Shown: positions 1-11,619 of the stretch, piece by piece | Layout of the letters: every line of letters begins with the position of its first letter | Position numbering within the stretch: position 1 is the first letter of the stretch | DNA from: Eublepharis macularius | Taxonomy: Eukaryota; Chordata; Lepidosauria; Squamata; Eublepharidae | Length of the DNA: 64,000 nt | Direction of reading: 5' to 3' | Assembly (NCBI RefSeq): GCF_028583425.1 | Contig: NC_072790.1 | Span: forward strand, 10,708,552-10,772,551 | Translations under genes and position numbers: made by a program | Notes under the pieces: generated by a model | The model's database searches: none | Seen by the model: the letters and a program-made list of their open reading frames with translations, nothing else | Told to the model about the DNA's origin: nothing

Positions 1-1062
1 GCACTGCTGTGGAGGGAACCCCAGATGAGGCAGCAAGACCTCCAGAGAGCGCGCCACGGCAGGAAGCCCAGGCCAGGATCAGGTGTGGAACAGGCGGCAA
101 TGCCTGCCCCCTGCCTTCACCCAGCTGGGATCAGGAATGGAGCAGGTGGTAATGCCGGCCCTCCGCCTTCACCTAGCTGGGATCTGGAGCGGGTGGCAAT
201 GCCTGCCCTCTGTCTTCACCCAGCTGAGATCAGAAGTGAAGCAGGTGGTTATGCCCATCCTTCACCTTCACCCATCTGGGATCAGGAGCGGAGCAGGTGG
301 CAATGACCACTCCCCATCTTCACCCAGCTGGGATCAGGAGCAGAGAGGGGGCAATGCCTACGTCCCACATTCACACAGTTGGAATCGAGAGTGGAGCAGG
401 TGCAATGCCCGCCCTCGCCTTCACCCAGCTGGGATCAGAAGAAGGTGGCAGTACCCACTCCCCCTTCACCTAGATGGGATCAGGAGCAGAGCAGGTGGCA
501 ATGCCTGCCACCGCTTTCAGCCAGCTGGGATCAGGAGCAAAACAGGTGGCAATGCCTACCCTCCGCCTTCACTCAGCTGGGATCAGAAGTGAAGCAGGTG
601 GCAATGCCCGCCTGTCCTTCACCCAGCTGGGATCAGGAGGGGAGCAGATGGCAATGCCCGCCCACCGCTTTCACACAGCTGGGATCTGGAGTGGAGCACG
701 TGGCAATGCCCATCCCCTCTTCACCCACCTCGGATCAGGAGCAAAGCAGGTGGCACAGGTAGCAATGCCCCCCTCCCAACTTCACCTGGCCAGGATCAGT
801 CATGGAGCAGGAGGCAATGCCCACCCCCTTCACTTGACTGGGATCAGACGAAAAATAGGTGACAATGCCCACCCCCCTTCACCCGGCCTGGATCAGGCAC
901 AGAGTAGGAGGTAATGCCCACCTCCTCATCACCTGGCTGGGCTCAGGCATGGAGCAGGTGGCAATGCCCACCCCCCAACTTCACTCGGTTGGGATCAGGT
1001 TTGGAGCAGGAGGCAATGCCCACCCTAGTTCAACTTGCTGGAATCAGGTGCAGTCAAAACTG
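1..1062. repeat. Minisatellite block A, unit about 50 bp, roughly 20 units
   Basis: Tandem, imperfect units of about 48-56 bp, each with a core like gggatcaggagtggagcagg followed by tggcaatgcccgccc and ttcacccagctg. Unit starts recur near 70, 126, 178, 227, 278, 329, 381, 430, 476, 527, 579, 628 and so on to about 1040. Unit length varies and is usually not a multiple of three, so overlapping open frames (for example 83-592 and 474-914) hop between units and are not genes. The array may continue left of the window. Confidence 0.9.
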
Positions 1063-1437
1063 TGAACAGAATAAACTGTACAGGGAGGGAAAATACTTAA
1101 GTCAAAATCAATATGAAGTAAGTCAAAAGTATCAAATTCCAAAATTACTATGTATTTCCACAATGGAAACATATAAAGTATATACTTAAATAATGTAGTC
1201 TAGCAAACATCTTCATAAGGCAAGCTGCTGTTACGTAACAATGCCATACCAGTATACAATCCAACAGGTGAGGTCCAATAAGTCCAAAGATTCCAAATCA
1301 AAAATAGTCCAAAAAGTAGGTAAATGAAAGTAGCAGGGGATACTCCGTAGGACACTGAATAATCAGTGTTCTCTTCTTTCTTCTTTTACAGGTGTAGGTA
1401 GTGTTGGAAGAAACGGGACGTCCAAAAAGACACACCC
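1054..1437. other. Non-satellite segment interrupting the minisatellite
   Basis: About 384 bp of AT-rich sequence unrelated to the satellite unit. The 13-mer gaatcaggtgcag occurs immediately before it (1041-1053) and again at its right edge (1438-1450). It could be an insertion with a 13-bp target duplication, but the 13-mer is close to the satellite consensus, so the match could also be fortuitous. No coding capacity or known element was recognised. Confidence 0.55.
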
Positions 1438-1850
1438 GAATCAGGTGCAGAGCAGGCGGCAATGCCCCCTGCCCTGATTCACCCGGCTGGAATCAGTTGC
1501 AGAGCAGGCGGCAATGCCTGCTCCCACATCACCCGGCTGGGATCAGGCGCAGAGCAGGCAGCCATGTCCGCCCCTTCACCTGGCTGGGATCAGGAGTGGA
1601 GCAGGTGGCACTGCCCGCCCCCCTTCACTCGGCCGAGATCAGGTGTAAAGCAGGCGGCAATGCCCACCCCTTCACCTGGCTGGGATCAAGCACAGAGCAG
1701 GTGGCAGTGCCCTCTCCCCTTCACTCGGCCAGGCTCAGGCACAGAGGAAGTGGCCATGCCCGCCCCCCCTGCCTTCATTCAGCTGTCGTCAGTGACGGAG
1801 GAGGAGGGACTGCCCACCTGCCCGCCCTCCCCTTTCTAGAGCCCGTTGCA
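1438..1850. repeat. Minisatellite block B, about 8 units
   Basis: Continuation of the array in block A after the interruption, with unit starts near 1437, 1489, 1540, 1587, 1637, 1684 and 1731. The last units degrade from about 1780. Reading frames across it (1401-2021, 1462-1839) are products of the repeat. Confidence 0.88.
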
Positions 1851-1985
1851 TTTTCCCCCACAATGTGCTTTGTTGCTAGTAATGCCATAAAATCCATCTT
1901 CCAAAGCAGCCATTTCCTCCAACTGACCTCTGCAGTCTGGAAATCAGTTGTAATTCTGGGAGATCACCAGGTGAACAGAAGTTCT
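1851..1985 (-). mobile_element. Fragment of gggttgcc-type non-autonomous hAT-like element
   Basis: Contains the internal signature of a very common lizard repeat in reverse orientation: agcagccatttcctcc, then ctctgcagtctggaaatcag, then ttgtaattctgggagatc. The same order is seen in the copy at 16434-16660 and, inverted, at 5029-5253. Both ends are missing. Confidence 0.6.
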
Positions 1986-3539
1986 AAACAGTACAAGTTT
2001 AGAACTGAAGGCACTTTATGACATAAGTTCTAGCTACAGAAGTTCAACATTGAAGTTGGAATTCTCAAATTATTTGCCTGAAATCTATATGGACCTTATT
2101 TGTGTGCGTGGTGTGGCTATTGTAAATATTGGATATAGAACACTTTATATTTAATTGTAATAATTTGTTCATTTGTCTTTAAATTGCTGTTTTGTATGCT
2201 TGTGTAGGAGATCTTGTATAAAACACTTTGGTTAAACCTTGTTTCTAATTAGCCTGTTTTCACAGTGGGTGGTTTCTTTTCTCACCTGGAGGCTGGCAAC
2301 CCTATGGCTCAGCAGCAAGGGTATCTTTTCAGACGTGTACTTCTCTCTCTCTCTCGGTCTGTGTTTACACGTACGCACTTCTGACCCCAGAGTGTACCAC
2401 TCTGTTCATCTGATGAAGCGGTCTCTGGCTCATGAAACCTTATTCTGCCATTCATTTGTTAGCCCTTATTGTGCCACAAGACTCTTTGCTTTGTGAAAAA
2501 AGTTGTGTTTTTTAAAAAAACCATGTTTATAGAAGATGTTATCTGAGTTCCTGTGTCACTCTGGGTGAAACAGGGCATGCCTCCTTCAGTGGACTAGGTC
2601 ACAGGAGACTGTGGGCCTCCTTCTCAGATCCAGTCCACATTGAGGTCTGATTTAAACTGGACGTCTGGAGAACTTTGGTCATCCGACAAACATATTTTGA
2701 ATGCCCTTGATTACATGCAAGGTGAACTCCAGATGAGACGGCCAACATTCATCTCAACCACCATGCTAAGCCAGTTGGACCAACATGGCAGCTGCTTATA
2801 CAGCAGGATTAGGTTGGGCACTTGGTAGCGAGTAACAAATAATGAATTTAGTTAAATCTTCTGTTACTACAGAAGATAAATTTAGCCCCAGGGCTATGGT
2901 CATGTTGTTGAAGTGGCTTACCTGCTAAGCACAGAATCACATGCTGTTTATCCCTTTGTGCCTGCGCTTCATTTAAATGATCTGCATTGGATCCGTGGCA
3001 TTTAGTGGGGTTTTTTGGTGCCTATGATGTCACATTGCAAAAACTGACTACAAGCTTAACTAGGTTCATGGGCAGACTGATACTAAAGACACACAGAGAC
3101 ACTCAAATAGTAAGTCTCAAGTCAAAAATGTCTAATGCCTAACAGAGTTACCCTTTCCATTTTAACAATGTGCCTTTTAAGAAATCAGCACCAGCAGGTA
3201 TGTGTGTGTGCAGCTGTGAGAAAGCAGTTTAATCATACAGACGTGATGAAACTTGTTAAAATGCACCTCTAAATAAGATAACTAGCACATCTGTGAGAGA
3301 AGAAATGGACCAGGATCTAGGCTCTTTCTGCGTACAGCGATAATATTCTATTTGCAAGGAGTTTATATATGTATATATGTGGAGAATGATATGGCAGAAT
3401 TCTGGACTGTTACACTTTAGAAAGTAGGTATGTGTGTCTCTTCTCTTTGTTTCTCCCTCATGTTCACGATTACTATATGCAGAGTAATTATTATTGCACA
3501 TTATTATTGCACATATTATTGCACAAATTATTGCACATA
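1986..3539. other. Unassigned AT-rich DNA with one dispersed-repeat fragment
   Basis: Only 2385-2490 is recognisable: a dispersed repeat containing ctgatgaagcggtctctggc and gtgccacaagactctttg, common in reptile genomes but of a class I cannot assign. The rest, including the frames at 2239-2496, 2640-2828 and 3256-3606, shows no gene signal. Confidence 0.4.
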
Positions 3540-3645
3540 TCTTTAGTCCTTTCCCCAAGGAGCTCTGGGTGGTATATACTGTTCTGCCCTCCTCCAGTTT
3601 ATCCACAACAGCCCTGTGAGGTAGGTTAGGCTAAGACAGTGGGAA
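3540..3645 (+). mobile_element. SINE fragment (tRNA-derived, gtgaggtaggttaggc tail type)
   Basis: Contains aaggagctctgggtggtata and then acagccctgtgaggtaggtt, matching the central part of the more complete copy at 36440-36685. The 3' half with the tRNA-like head is missing. Confidence 0.55.
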
Positions 3646-4580
3646 TAGCTTGGCCTTCAGTGTCTCCCATTTCTAGCCCAATGCTCAGGCCCCTACACTG
3701 CCCTGGAAATGGGTACAACATGGCACACATGACAGCAGTCTGCAGCAGGGCCGTCCAAAATTCTTCCTACCACCTCAGTCACCACTTCATTCTGTGCAAC
3801 GTGAATAATATTTCTAAAACTTAGAAAAGGGTAGTGAGAGTCCCACTTAGAATATCCATCTGTAATTGATTTCAAAATAGATCACCAGAAAAGCTTACGC
3901 TTAATTTTTTTTTCTCCCTGAAGGAAGACATAAGAAAATGTTTTTGGAACTTAGCCCCGAGAGAAGAAAGATGATGAAAGCAGCATTGTTGACTATAAAA
4001 CTCTTGTTTATGTATTTTTTCCCCATGATTACTTAAGAGTATGACTCATTTAACCGAGTGGAACAGAAACATTCAAAACATATGGATAATTGAATGCTTG
4101 GATAAACTGATGACGTACACTTAAGTTATACAGAAACAGGGTAACAGGGGCTTAACACATTTATAGTATAATCGAGAGGCAAATTACACATTACACACAA
4201 ATGAAAAGTAGCCTTGGGTGGCTGCACTTTTTGAGCAGAAGGGAAAGTTGTAACTGCAATACAGTGGAACATGATCCAGGAGGGGAAGATTACTTACACA
4301 CAGAGAGGTGGGGTGGGCGGGAGTGCCTCTACTCAAAAGTCTCCCAAGGCCTGCTTTTCATTTTAAAAGAGCCTTCCTCCAAAGAGCTCAGGGCTCCCAA
4401 CTTTCCTTCAACCGACACCCTTTCATGGAACGTGCGGGAATTTGAACCGGTGTCTCCCAGGGTCTACTCCAGCACTCCAGCCACTACCCTGCACTGCATC
4501 GCCTTCTTTCACATGCCGTTTGTTGTTTGCCCCAAGTCTTGGGGAATAAGGAAGGAGCGGCCACTGATTGCACAGATCTA
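3646..4580. other. No recognisable feature
   Basis: AT-rich sequence. Around 4340-4500 there is a faint SINE-like stretch (gaaccggtgtctcccagg), too degraded to delimit. The 153-codon frame at 4201-4662 runs through this and into the next SINE fragment and is not considered coding. Confidence 0.35.
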
Positions 4581-4725
4581 TTTACTGACTTCATTTATAT
4601 CGTGCCTTTCTCTCCAGTGCGGATTACGCCATTCTCCTCACCTCCATTTATCCTCGCGATGACCCTGTGGGGCAAGGCAAAGTCTGACGCTCCAGCCGCT
4701 ACACCACAGCGGCTGTCTCCGCAGA
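4581..4725 (+). mobile_element. SINE fragment
   Basis: Tail motif tttatatcgtgcctttctct followed by ccatttatcctcgcgatgac and then ccgctacaccacagcggct, the pattern of the SINE at 36440-36685 with an internal deletion. Confidence 0.6.
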
Positions 4726-4825
4726 GACCACATGGATGATGGAATCAGAGGACAGCGCACGGATCAGGGCCCCGCTGATGTGCTGGAGCCTGAGGAGATG
4801 CAGGAGAGCTCATCAGGCAAGAATC

Positions 4826-5020
4826 ATAGAGCTGGGAGGATCCCAAAGGTCATCTAGTCCAACCCCCTGCACAATGCAGGAAATTCACAGGTTCCTCCCC
4901 TCACTGTCCCAATGACCCCTGCTCTGTGCCCAGAGGAAGGCAAAAAACCTCCAGGATCCCTGGACAACCTGACCTGTAGGAAAATTCCTTCCTGACCCCA
5001 AAGTGGCAATCAGCATTGCC
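4826..5020 (-). mobile_element. CR1 LINE 3' end fragment
   Basis: Minus-strand CR1 terminus: agaatcatagagctgggagg (CR1 3' end in reverse) followed by catctagtccaaccccctgc, then the reverse of the adjacent 3' untranslated region (caggaaattcacaggttcct). The same signature ends the larger copies at 53347-53860 (minus) and 31904-33120 (plus). Confidence 0.85.
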
Positions 5021-5028
5021 TTGGGCAC

Positions 5029-5253
5029 TAGGGTTGCCAGCCTCCAGGTAGTGGCTGGAGATCTCCCGGAATTACAACTGGTCTCCAGGCCACAGAGATC
5101 AGTTTACCTGGAGAAAATGGCTCCTTTGGGGGGGGGGGGTGGACTCTATGGAATTATGCCATGCCAAGGTCCTTTTCCTCCACAAACCCCACTTTCTCCA
5201 GGTTTCTCCCTCCAGATCTCCAGGAATTTACAAACGTGGAGCTGGCAACCCTA
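5029..5253 (+). mobile_element. Non-autonomous hAT-like element, tagggttgcc ends, 8-bp TSD
   Basis: 225-bp element with terminal inverted repeats tagggttgccagc and gctggcaaccctа-type (left 5029, right 5253). It is flanked by a perfect 8-bp direct duplication ttgggcac at 5021-5028 and 5254-5261, the target duplication length of hAT transposons. Internally it has the ggagatctcccggaattaca and ctccaggccacagagatcag blocks shared with several other fragments here. It has no coding capacity. Confidence 0.88.
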
Positions 5254-5324
5254 TTGGGCACGAGAGCCTACCAACGGCTCATCCCCTCCTGCCCTCCCTC
5301 TCTCAATTTGCATGCATTCATATT

Positions 5325-5456
5325 GAGTCGTAGAATCACCACTGCTGTCAGGTGGCCGCCTAGCCTTTTCTTAAATACCTCCAAGGAAAGAGCCCTCCAC
5401 CTCCCGACGAAGCCTGTTCCGCTGAGAAACAGCTCTAAGTGTCAGGACGTTCAGAT
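5325..5456 (-). mobile_element. CR1 LINE fragment
   Basis: Short minus-strand piece of CR1 3' region: ttcttaaatacctccaagga and agcctgttccgctgagaaac, which in CR1 lies a few hundred bases before the 3' end. Its border with the preceding element is rearranged. Confidence 0.55.
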
Positions 5457-5735
5457 TGTACTGTGGTGAAGTAGGTTGTGAAACGCAGGGCGGGACGCAA
5501 CAGCAGAGGTGGTGGAAATCCTCTCTGTTATCAGACTGCTGCTCTGTGCGGATTCAGATATTCCCGATCTTCTGCAAGGGGGTGCAGCATGTTTGTCTCC
5601 AGAGAAACATTTGTGTGGGGAAGATGACTTGTGATGTGGGCAGTCCATGCACACAAGTACAGTTTCTAGCTACACTATCAGGGCAGCCCATTCCCAGACT
5701 GCTGAAATCCCAAGACACCTCCAGAGGTAGAATTA

Positions 5736-5937
5736 GGGCCAAACTACAAGTGATGAATGACACGGGTTGGGCACTTGTCAGCTTCCCTCAAGTTTTGATG
5801 GGAAATGTAGGCATCCTGTTCTTGAAGCTGTAATGGAGAGCCAAGCTGTAAAACCAGGACGCCTACATTTCCCATCAAAACTTGAGGGAAGCTGACAAGT
5901 GTCCAACCTGTGTCAGGCGTCCCTTGTAGCTTGGCTC
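5736..5937. mobile_element. 202-bp palindromic MITE, TSD TTA
   Basis: Near-perfect inverted repeat. The left arm (from gggccaaactacaagtgatg through tcaagttttgatgggaaatg) is mirrored by the right arm ending in cacttgtagcttggctc-type sequence. Flanked by TTA at 5733-5735 and 5938-5940. Length 202 bp equals the copies at 40087, 44622 and 54841. No coding capacity. A PIF/Harbinger-like origin is an inference from the 3-bp target duplications. Confidence 0.9.
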
Positions 5938-5940
5938 TTA

Positions 5941-7318
5941 GCTGTATTTTGGAAAGCTTGGGCCACATGGGACTTCCTTCATGAGAGCGCACTCTGGTTG
6001 AGTTACTTGGGAAATGCCTGATCCCGTTCCATTTAAAAGCCTTTAAGGGATCATGAATCTGTGCAAACTGCTTTTGAGTACATGCTTCTTGCGTGTAGAG
6101 ATGAAAGAGAGAGAAACAGAGATAAAAGGAGAATCCTGGAGGGAGGTGGTGGTGGGGGAGCAATCCCAAAAAGTAAGTGAAATGCAGGTGTTGAACCACG
6201 TTTTCTCCAACATGGTAAAATACATTGCTATAAACAGTGACGTGGACTGAGCCCATGGACCCTTCTCCCAACTTATGTGGGCCTTCCTTTGGAGGAATGC
6301 CCGTCAGGTGGGAGGAAGGCTTTGAAGTTTGGTCACGGAGGATAGTTGCATGATCCCTGTCAGTGTAGGCATCTCCAGCGGACAAATATGCATGAAAAAA
6401 TATCGCTTTTGAAATAAGATGCTGTGGGATTTACAGGAAGATTCAGTGCAGAATTTGGTTTTCTGTTTGCAGATCTTTCCTGAAAAATCCAGTTGGCTTT
6501 TGGTTTCTGATAGAATACTTTTCACATGTGCTCATCTTGGGAGAGCAAACAATATGTTATAATCGTCCCATATTGTTTTAAAACTGGGTTGACAATCGTG
6601 CCTCCTCTAGGTTTTGAAAGGCACAAAGAATTCCAAGAATGAATTCCCACACTTTTAAGGGATGAAGTTCATTTGGTTTCAATATTTTCAAGATGGTTGT
6701 CTTAAAGTTTTGGTAGACTGCACATATACAATGAGTAAGGGCGTTTAACTTGGTACACTCAATCTTTTCCTATTTCGTCTCTTTTGTGTTACAGCTTCGG
6801 ATGCTTCTTATCGCAACACCTTACCTTGTTGACTCACATGTGTGGAATTTACTTCCTGTCCATCTCTTCATCTCATTCCAGCAGATAGGAACCAGACAGG
6901 CAAATTAACTGGAAGCCATTTCAAACTGCATAGCTGTTGACATCAAAATGCAGGCAGGCGGACGCATACAGACAGCTGAGAAGCAATCTGACCCTGGAGT
7001 TAACAAAAATCATTGTATGCTGTCTAGTTCCATTATTCGTCAGCCTGACAAACCAATCCCATGCACGTTTACTGGAAGAACCCACTGCTTCCAGTGGGGC
7101 TCATGCCTGGAGAAATGTACCCTCATACTTTGTTTCAATTTCCCCTATCTTCTGGATCCCATGTCTTGACCTGTGAAGTAGACTCTCAATTTTATAACTG
7201 CAGCGTATATAACAGTCTGCTGAATTGTAGGCAGTGTGGAAACAAGTTATATAAAATCCTAATTTTCTCTTTTGAATAAACACTTGATTTGAGATATTCC
7301 TGCTGAATGTTCAGAGAC
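5941..7318. other. No recognisable feature
   Basis: AT-rich DNA without splice-bounded frames or repeats I can name. The frames at 5744-6385 (minus) and 6937-7176 derive from the MITE or are short chance frames. Confidence 0.35.
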
Positions 7319-7321
7319 TAA

Positions 7322-7496
7322 GGGCCAAGCTAGAAGTGACGAATGACACTTGAATGGCAAGTGAACAGACTCACGTGTATTCCTCCCTGTTCACTTGTGC
7401 TCCACTTGCGCTCAAGTGGAGTACAAGTGGAGTGCAAGTAAACAGGGAGGAATACACGTGAGTCTGTTCGCTTGCCAATCAAGTGTCATTTGTCAC
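7322..7496. mobile_element. Palindromic MITE, second subtype, right end lost
   Basis: Starts gggccaagctagaagtgacg after TAA (7319-7321). The left arm through gtgaacagactcacgtgtat is mirrored by atacacgtgagtctgttcgc and ends at tgtcatttgtcac. The last ~15 bp of the right inverted repeat (expected ctagcttggccc) is missing, replaced by unrelated sequence. Shares terminal bases with the 202-bp family but has a different interior; compare 31355-31472 and 42077-42257. Confidence 0.8.
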
Positions 7497-7499
7497 GGC

Positions 7500-8065
7500 A
7501 GCACGACTGACGGCTGCTACAGGAATTCCCAGGATGCCGCCTGCTAAGGAGGTTGTTGTCTCCAGCACTCTGTCCTTTCCCTCTTCCCTTTGTCCTATTT
7601 TGTAAAGCTGTTAGTGTGTTGGAATAAAATACACACAACTTTTCCTTCTCCTGAATTTCTTTCCTCCTTTCCACACTTCCCTCCTTCCTCATTTTGTTCT
7701 GTTATTTTTATGATCTGCTTCCATTCCTCTTTCTCCCCTTCCAACCCCTCCCCTCCTATATTTTTCAGTCTTGTTCTCAACTCCTCATCTCTATCTTGGT
7801 TGGCAACTTAGAACATACTTGATAGAAGTGGAGTAGAAAAGTGGACCTGGCTACTGGGGCAGCACCATTAGAGTGGCGTCTTTGCCTCTACTTTTTAGCT
7901 CAAAACTAATGATTTCAGGATGTCTGAACTCCTTTCTCCTGAAAATCACGTTAGTTCTTTTTGTGATGCTTTGCTAAAGTTTACAGCTATTTTCCTTTCC
8001 ACTTTGTTCTGTCCTGGGAAGCCTAAACAGCCTAGCTTAGTGAGGTCTCGTTAGTATTTGCGAAA
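7500..8065. other. No gene; pyrimidine-rich stretch
   Basis: 7560-7800 is strongly C/T-rich on the plus strand (repeated cttcc, ttcctc). This produces overlapping open frames of low complexity (7590-7811, 7595-7780) that should not be read as genes. Confidence 0.45.
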
Positions 8066-8067
8066 TT

Positions 8068-8175
8068 GCGAGTCTAAGTGTTGGCCCCAGTTAGTACTTG
8101 GATGGGAGACAATCAAGGAAGGCCAGGGTTGCTATGGGGAAGAAAGCCATGGCAAAGCACCTCTTCTCATCTCTT
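8068..8175 (+). mobile_element. 5S rRNA-derived SINE fragment
   Basis: Contains cagttagtacttggatggga followed by gacaatcaaggaaggccagg and gttgctatggggaa. The first piece matches the 3' half of vertebrate 5S rRNA (TTAGTACTTGGATGGGAGAC), and the order matches the SINE at 51927-52134. The 5' half is degraded. Confidence 0.75.
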
Positions 8176-8767
8176 GCCTGGAACACCATGTGGATGGGGT
8201 GTGTGTGTGTGTCTTCTTCTTCTTCTTTGTTCTCTTCTGATGTGATTTTCCATCTCTGGTTTATTCCTGCTCAGGAGACCCTACTGGGTGTGAAGCAACC
8301 AGGATGCTGCGTTACCCCCAGCTACGTGGGGCTATTTGCTGACATCATTAACAATGAGTGAGGGCCATGCTTTCTCTACGTATTTCATGGGTGATGGTAG
8401 CCTGTCAATGATCACAAACCAAGAACTCACAAGCTGAACACTTCTGCAGCTCTCACAATGGCTGCTTCCACACATGTTGGATAATCCACTTTCAATACTC
8501 TTTAGTGAACATTTGAAACTGATTTTCCATGTGTGGAACAAAAAATCCACTTCAAAAGGATTGCGAAAGTGCATTGAAAGTGGCCATTGATTCCAAAAAT
8601 TGCCAGGTGGTGAGGTTGGGTCTCTGATTTTCACCAAAATGAGCCCCCCTTTTCAGTTCATTTCTAAGAGTCTCTCTACACAAGACATCTTACACAAGTA
8701 GGATCAAGTGAAAGATCTTACACTTGTTCTCCTATTGTGGATACACACGCACTGCTAGGGAGACAGA

Positions 8768-8905
8768 GTATGTATGTACGTATGTACGTATGTATGTATT
8801 AGACTTATAGTCTGCTCTCCCCACAATGCAGGCTCAGAGCAGATCACAACCTGATTAAAACACAATACAATATACAATAAATAACATATAGCTAAAAGCA
8901 ATTTA
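8768..8905 (-). repeat. TATG-type microsatellite plus LINE 3' tail
   Basis: Tetranucleotide run tatgtatgtacgtatgtacg followed by cttatagtctgctctcccca and atgcaggctcagagcagatc. Read on the minus strand this is a LINE/SINE 3' tail ending in a microsatellite; similar tails occur at 40580-40690, 46490-46640 and 55981-56160. Confidence 0.65.
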
Positions 8906-9259
8906 AAACTGGCAGCATTTTGGACTTTCGACATCTGTTGGACGGTACTACTATAGGATGTGGATGTAATATAATAACATTGTGATGTTTGCACTTTGTC
9001 TATATTTGGAGTATGTGCATAATGTTCATTTTTGTATTTTGTTATAAGAAGAATATTAACTGTTTGATATTAATAGTTGCACATTGCATTTTTGATTGAA
9101 TGAAACTAGTAGTAACTATATGAATTTGCATACTTCTTTGATTATTGCGTAAGAAGGACCTTTTCTATAGCAAAATTTAAACAGACAGTGGATTTCACAG
9201 TCGTGCTAGATCACTGGGTCTGCAGAGGCTAATATACAGCAATAAGCTAAAAACCAAGA

Positions 9260-11510
9260 GGTGGGGTCTTTCCCCCACCATTGGTAGGACGCCAAGAGGA
9301 GGCCCGTCCGCTTCAACCACCAAAAGCCTGGCGGAACATCTCTGTTTTACAGGCCCGGCGGAATGCTAAAAGATCCGCTGGGCCCGAGTTGTCTCAGACA
9401 GAGAGTTCCACCACGTTGGGGCCAGGGCCAAGAAGGTCCAGGCCTTGGTTGAGGCAAGACACATCTCCTTGGGGCCAGGGATCTCCAGAAGATGTTTCCC
9501 TTCTGAGCAAAGTGCCCTCCGGGGTATATAGGTGAGAGGCGGTCCTGAAGGTATTCTGGTCCCAGGCCACTAAGGGCCTTAAAGGTCAAGACCAGCACCT
9601 TGAGCCTGATCCAGAACTATACTGGGAACCAGTGCAGCTGGCGCAAGAGAGGTGTCATATGGGCCCGGAACAGTGTCCCGGTTAAGAGCCACACTGCTGC
9701 ATTCTGGACCAGCTGTAACCTCTGGAGCAGCCCAGCATACAGCAAGTTACAGTAGTCCAGCCTGGAGGCGACCATTGCATGGATGGTTGTAGGGTAAGAG
9801 GTGGGGGCAAGCTGCCTGATCTGGAGAAGATCATAAAACGCCAATCTGGCAACCGCCATGATCTGGGCCTGCATAGACAATGAGGCGTCCAAGACCACAC
9901 CCAGGTTCTTCATCGTTGAAGTGGGCATGAGCAGAGGTGGGAGCTGGATCCTTGAACCCGATAACCCACAGCCCAGGTACGGGACCTCCGTCTGTTGGAT
10001 TCAAGTTCAGTCTGCTCTGCTTTAACCATCCAGTCACTGTCTCCAAAGCCCTGGCTAGACATCCGGGGCGGCATCTGGCCGGCCGTCCATCAACAGATAA
10101 AGTTGGGTGTCATCCGCATATTGATGACATCCCAACCCGAAGCTCCGCACCAGCTGAGCAAGAGGGTGCATATAGATGTTGAACAGCATCGGGGAGCGTA
10201 TCCCCCCCTGAGGGACACCACACACCAAAGGGTGGTGTGCTGATAACTGCTCCCCTAGCGCCACCCTCTGTCCCCGTGAAGAAAGACTAGCCACTGTAAG
10301 GTCATTCCACGAATCCCCACATCGGCGAGGTGGTGGGCTAAAAGCTCATAGTTGACCATGTCGAACGCTGCGGTAAGATCCAATAACACCAGCAGCACTG
10401 ACCTGCCTCGATCCAGCTGCCTGCGGAGATCGTCTGTGAGGGTGACCAGCGCTGTCTCTGTCCCATGGCCAAGTCGGAAGCTGGACTGAAATGGATCCAG
10501 GACTGAGGAATCCTTCAGGAGTACCTGGACCTGTTCCCCCACTGCCCACTCAATCTCGTTTCCCAGGAACAAGGGGTTCGAAACTGGGCAGTAACTGGCT
10601 GGATCAGTGGGGTCCAAGGATGGTTTCTTCAGTAGGGGCTGCACCACCGCCTCCTTCAACGCTCTAGGAAAACCCCCAGGTGAGCCTTCAAGACAAAGTG
10701 GTCTGACCATGGCACTGCCTCTAGCATGTCCAGATCCACATGAATCCCCATCCCAAAGTTCAGATCCAGTATGTGGCCCGCTTGATGTGTGGGAGCTGAG
10801 ACAAATTGAAAGAGTCCCAGTGCTGCCATGGAAAACACCAGGTCCGTCGCCTGCACGGAGGTGGCGTCCTCGGCATGGACATTGAAGTCATCCAAAACTA
10901 ACCATTTATGGTACTCAAAGGCCCAGCCAGCCACCACCTCCCACAGGCTCGACAGGGCAGCTGCTATGCGCTGGGCGGTCGGTACACCAGACAGATGGCC
11001 AAACTCTCTCCAGCTTCCCACATCAGGCCCACATACTCAGTGCCGGCGATTGTTGGGTCGGGGAACTGCTGGAAGGAGGAAGACTCTCGGAGGAGCCTAG
11101 CCACCCCACCCACCCCACCCACTCGTCTGGGACTGATGAAGGACCGAGTAACCTGGTGGGGCAAGTTCTTTTAAGGCGACCGTCTTGCTCTCCCTGACCC
11201 AGGTTTCGGTCACACATACCAGGCCCATGCCGTCGGCTGCAAAATAATCCTGCAGCACTCTGGTCTTATTGTTAACCTGGCATTATACAACATCAGTGTT
11301 GGAGAAGGGGTCACTATCCTAACCCCACAACCAACATGCCTCAGGATGGGTCGTAGGTTGGAAGAGCACCGAACCTTGCCATATCTTCGCACTCTTCCCT
11401 TCCAAGATCTTACCCCACCGCCATACCTCCCCTGTCCCCAGATCACTGGGATCCATATCGGCCCCCTCACCAGCACGTGCCACTCCGCAGGTCATAACAC
11501 GCTGTGACAC
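9260..11510 (-). mobile_element. APE-RT LINE (L2/CR1 superclade), decayed, minus strand
   Basis: Reading right to left the fragments keep the order of a non-LTR retrotransposon. The apurinic-type endonuclease end is at 11021-10656 (residues LDDFNVHAED and WSDHFVLKAHL). The reverse transcriptase follows: LLLDLTAAFD-like block within 10710-10255, then GVPQGGIRSPMLFNIYM and YADDTQLY near 10110-10122. The C-terminal part is at 9928-9617 (SRLDYCNLLYAGL, QLHWFPV) and 9598-9347 (VLTFKALSGLGPEYL). Frames shift several times and stops interrupt, so it is a pseudogene. The catalytic YADD is still readable. A second copy of its 3' end lies at 56165-56660. The exact clade (L2, CR1 or a relative) needs a library comparison. 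Confidence 0.88.
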
Positions 11511-11619
11511 TCAAGCTAAAATTCCACCACCAGAGTGCACTTGAATATAAGACCACTCTGAAAGTAAGTCACTTGAGCATCCCCGTGTAAGATGTCTTGT
11601 GCAGAGAGACGCTAAGTGG

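Larger units (their letters stand above)
8670..11610. mobile_element. Inverted-repeat pair enclosing a LINE: possible split DNA transposon
   Basis: gtctctctacacaagacatc (from 8670) is mirrored by gatgtcttgtgcagagagac (ending 11610), extending to tcttaca/tgtaaga: 25 bp with one mismatch. Flanks share ctaag (8664-8668 and 11612-11616). This fits a short transposon later split by the minus-strand LINE at about 9260-11510. Alternatively they are two independent fragments in opposite orientation. Confidence 0.5.

Noticed and set aside
83..914. Overlapping open frames of 125-169 codons
   Set aside because: They are translations of the 50-bp minisatellite in successive frames; no start context, splice sites or family match.
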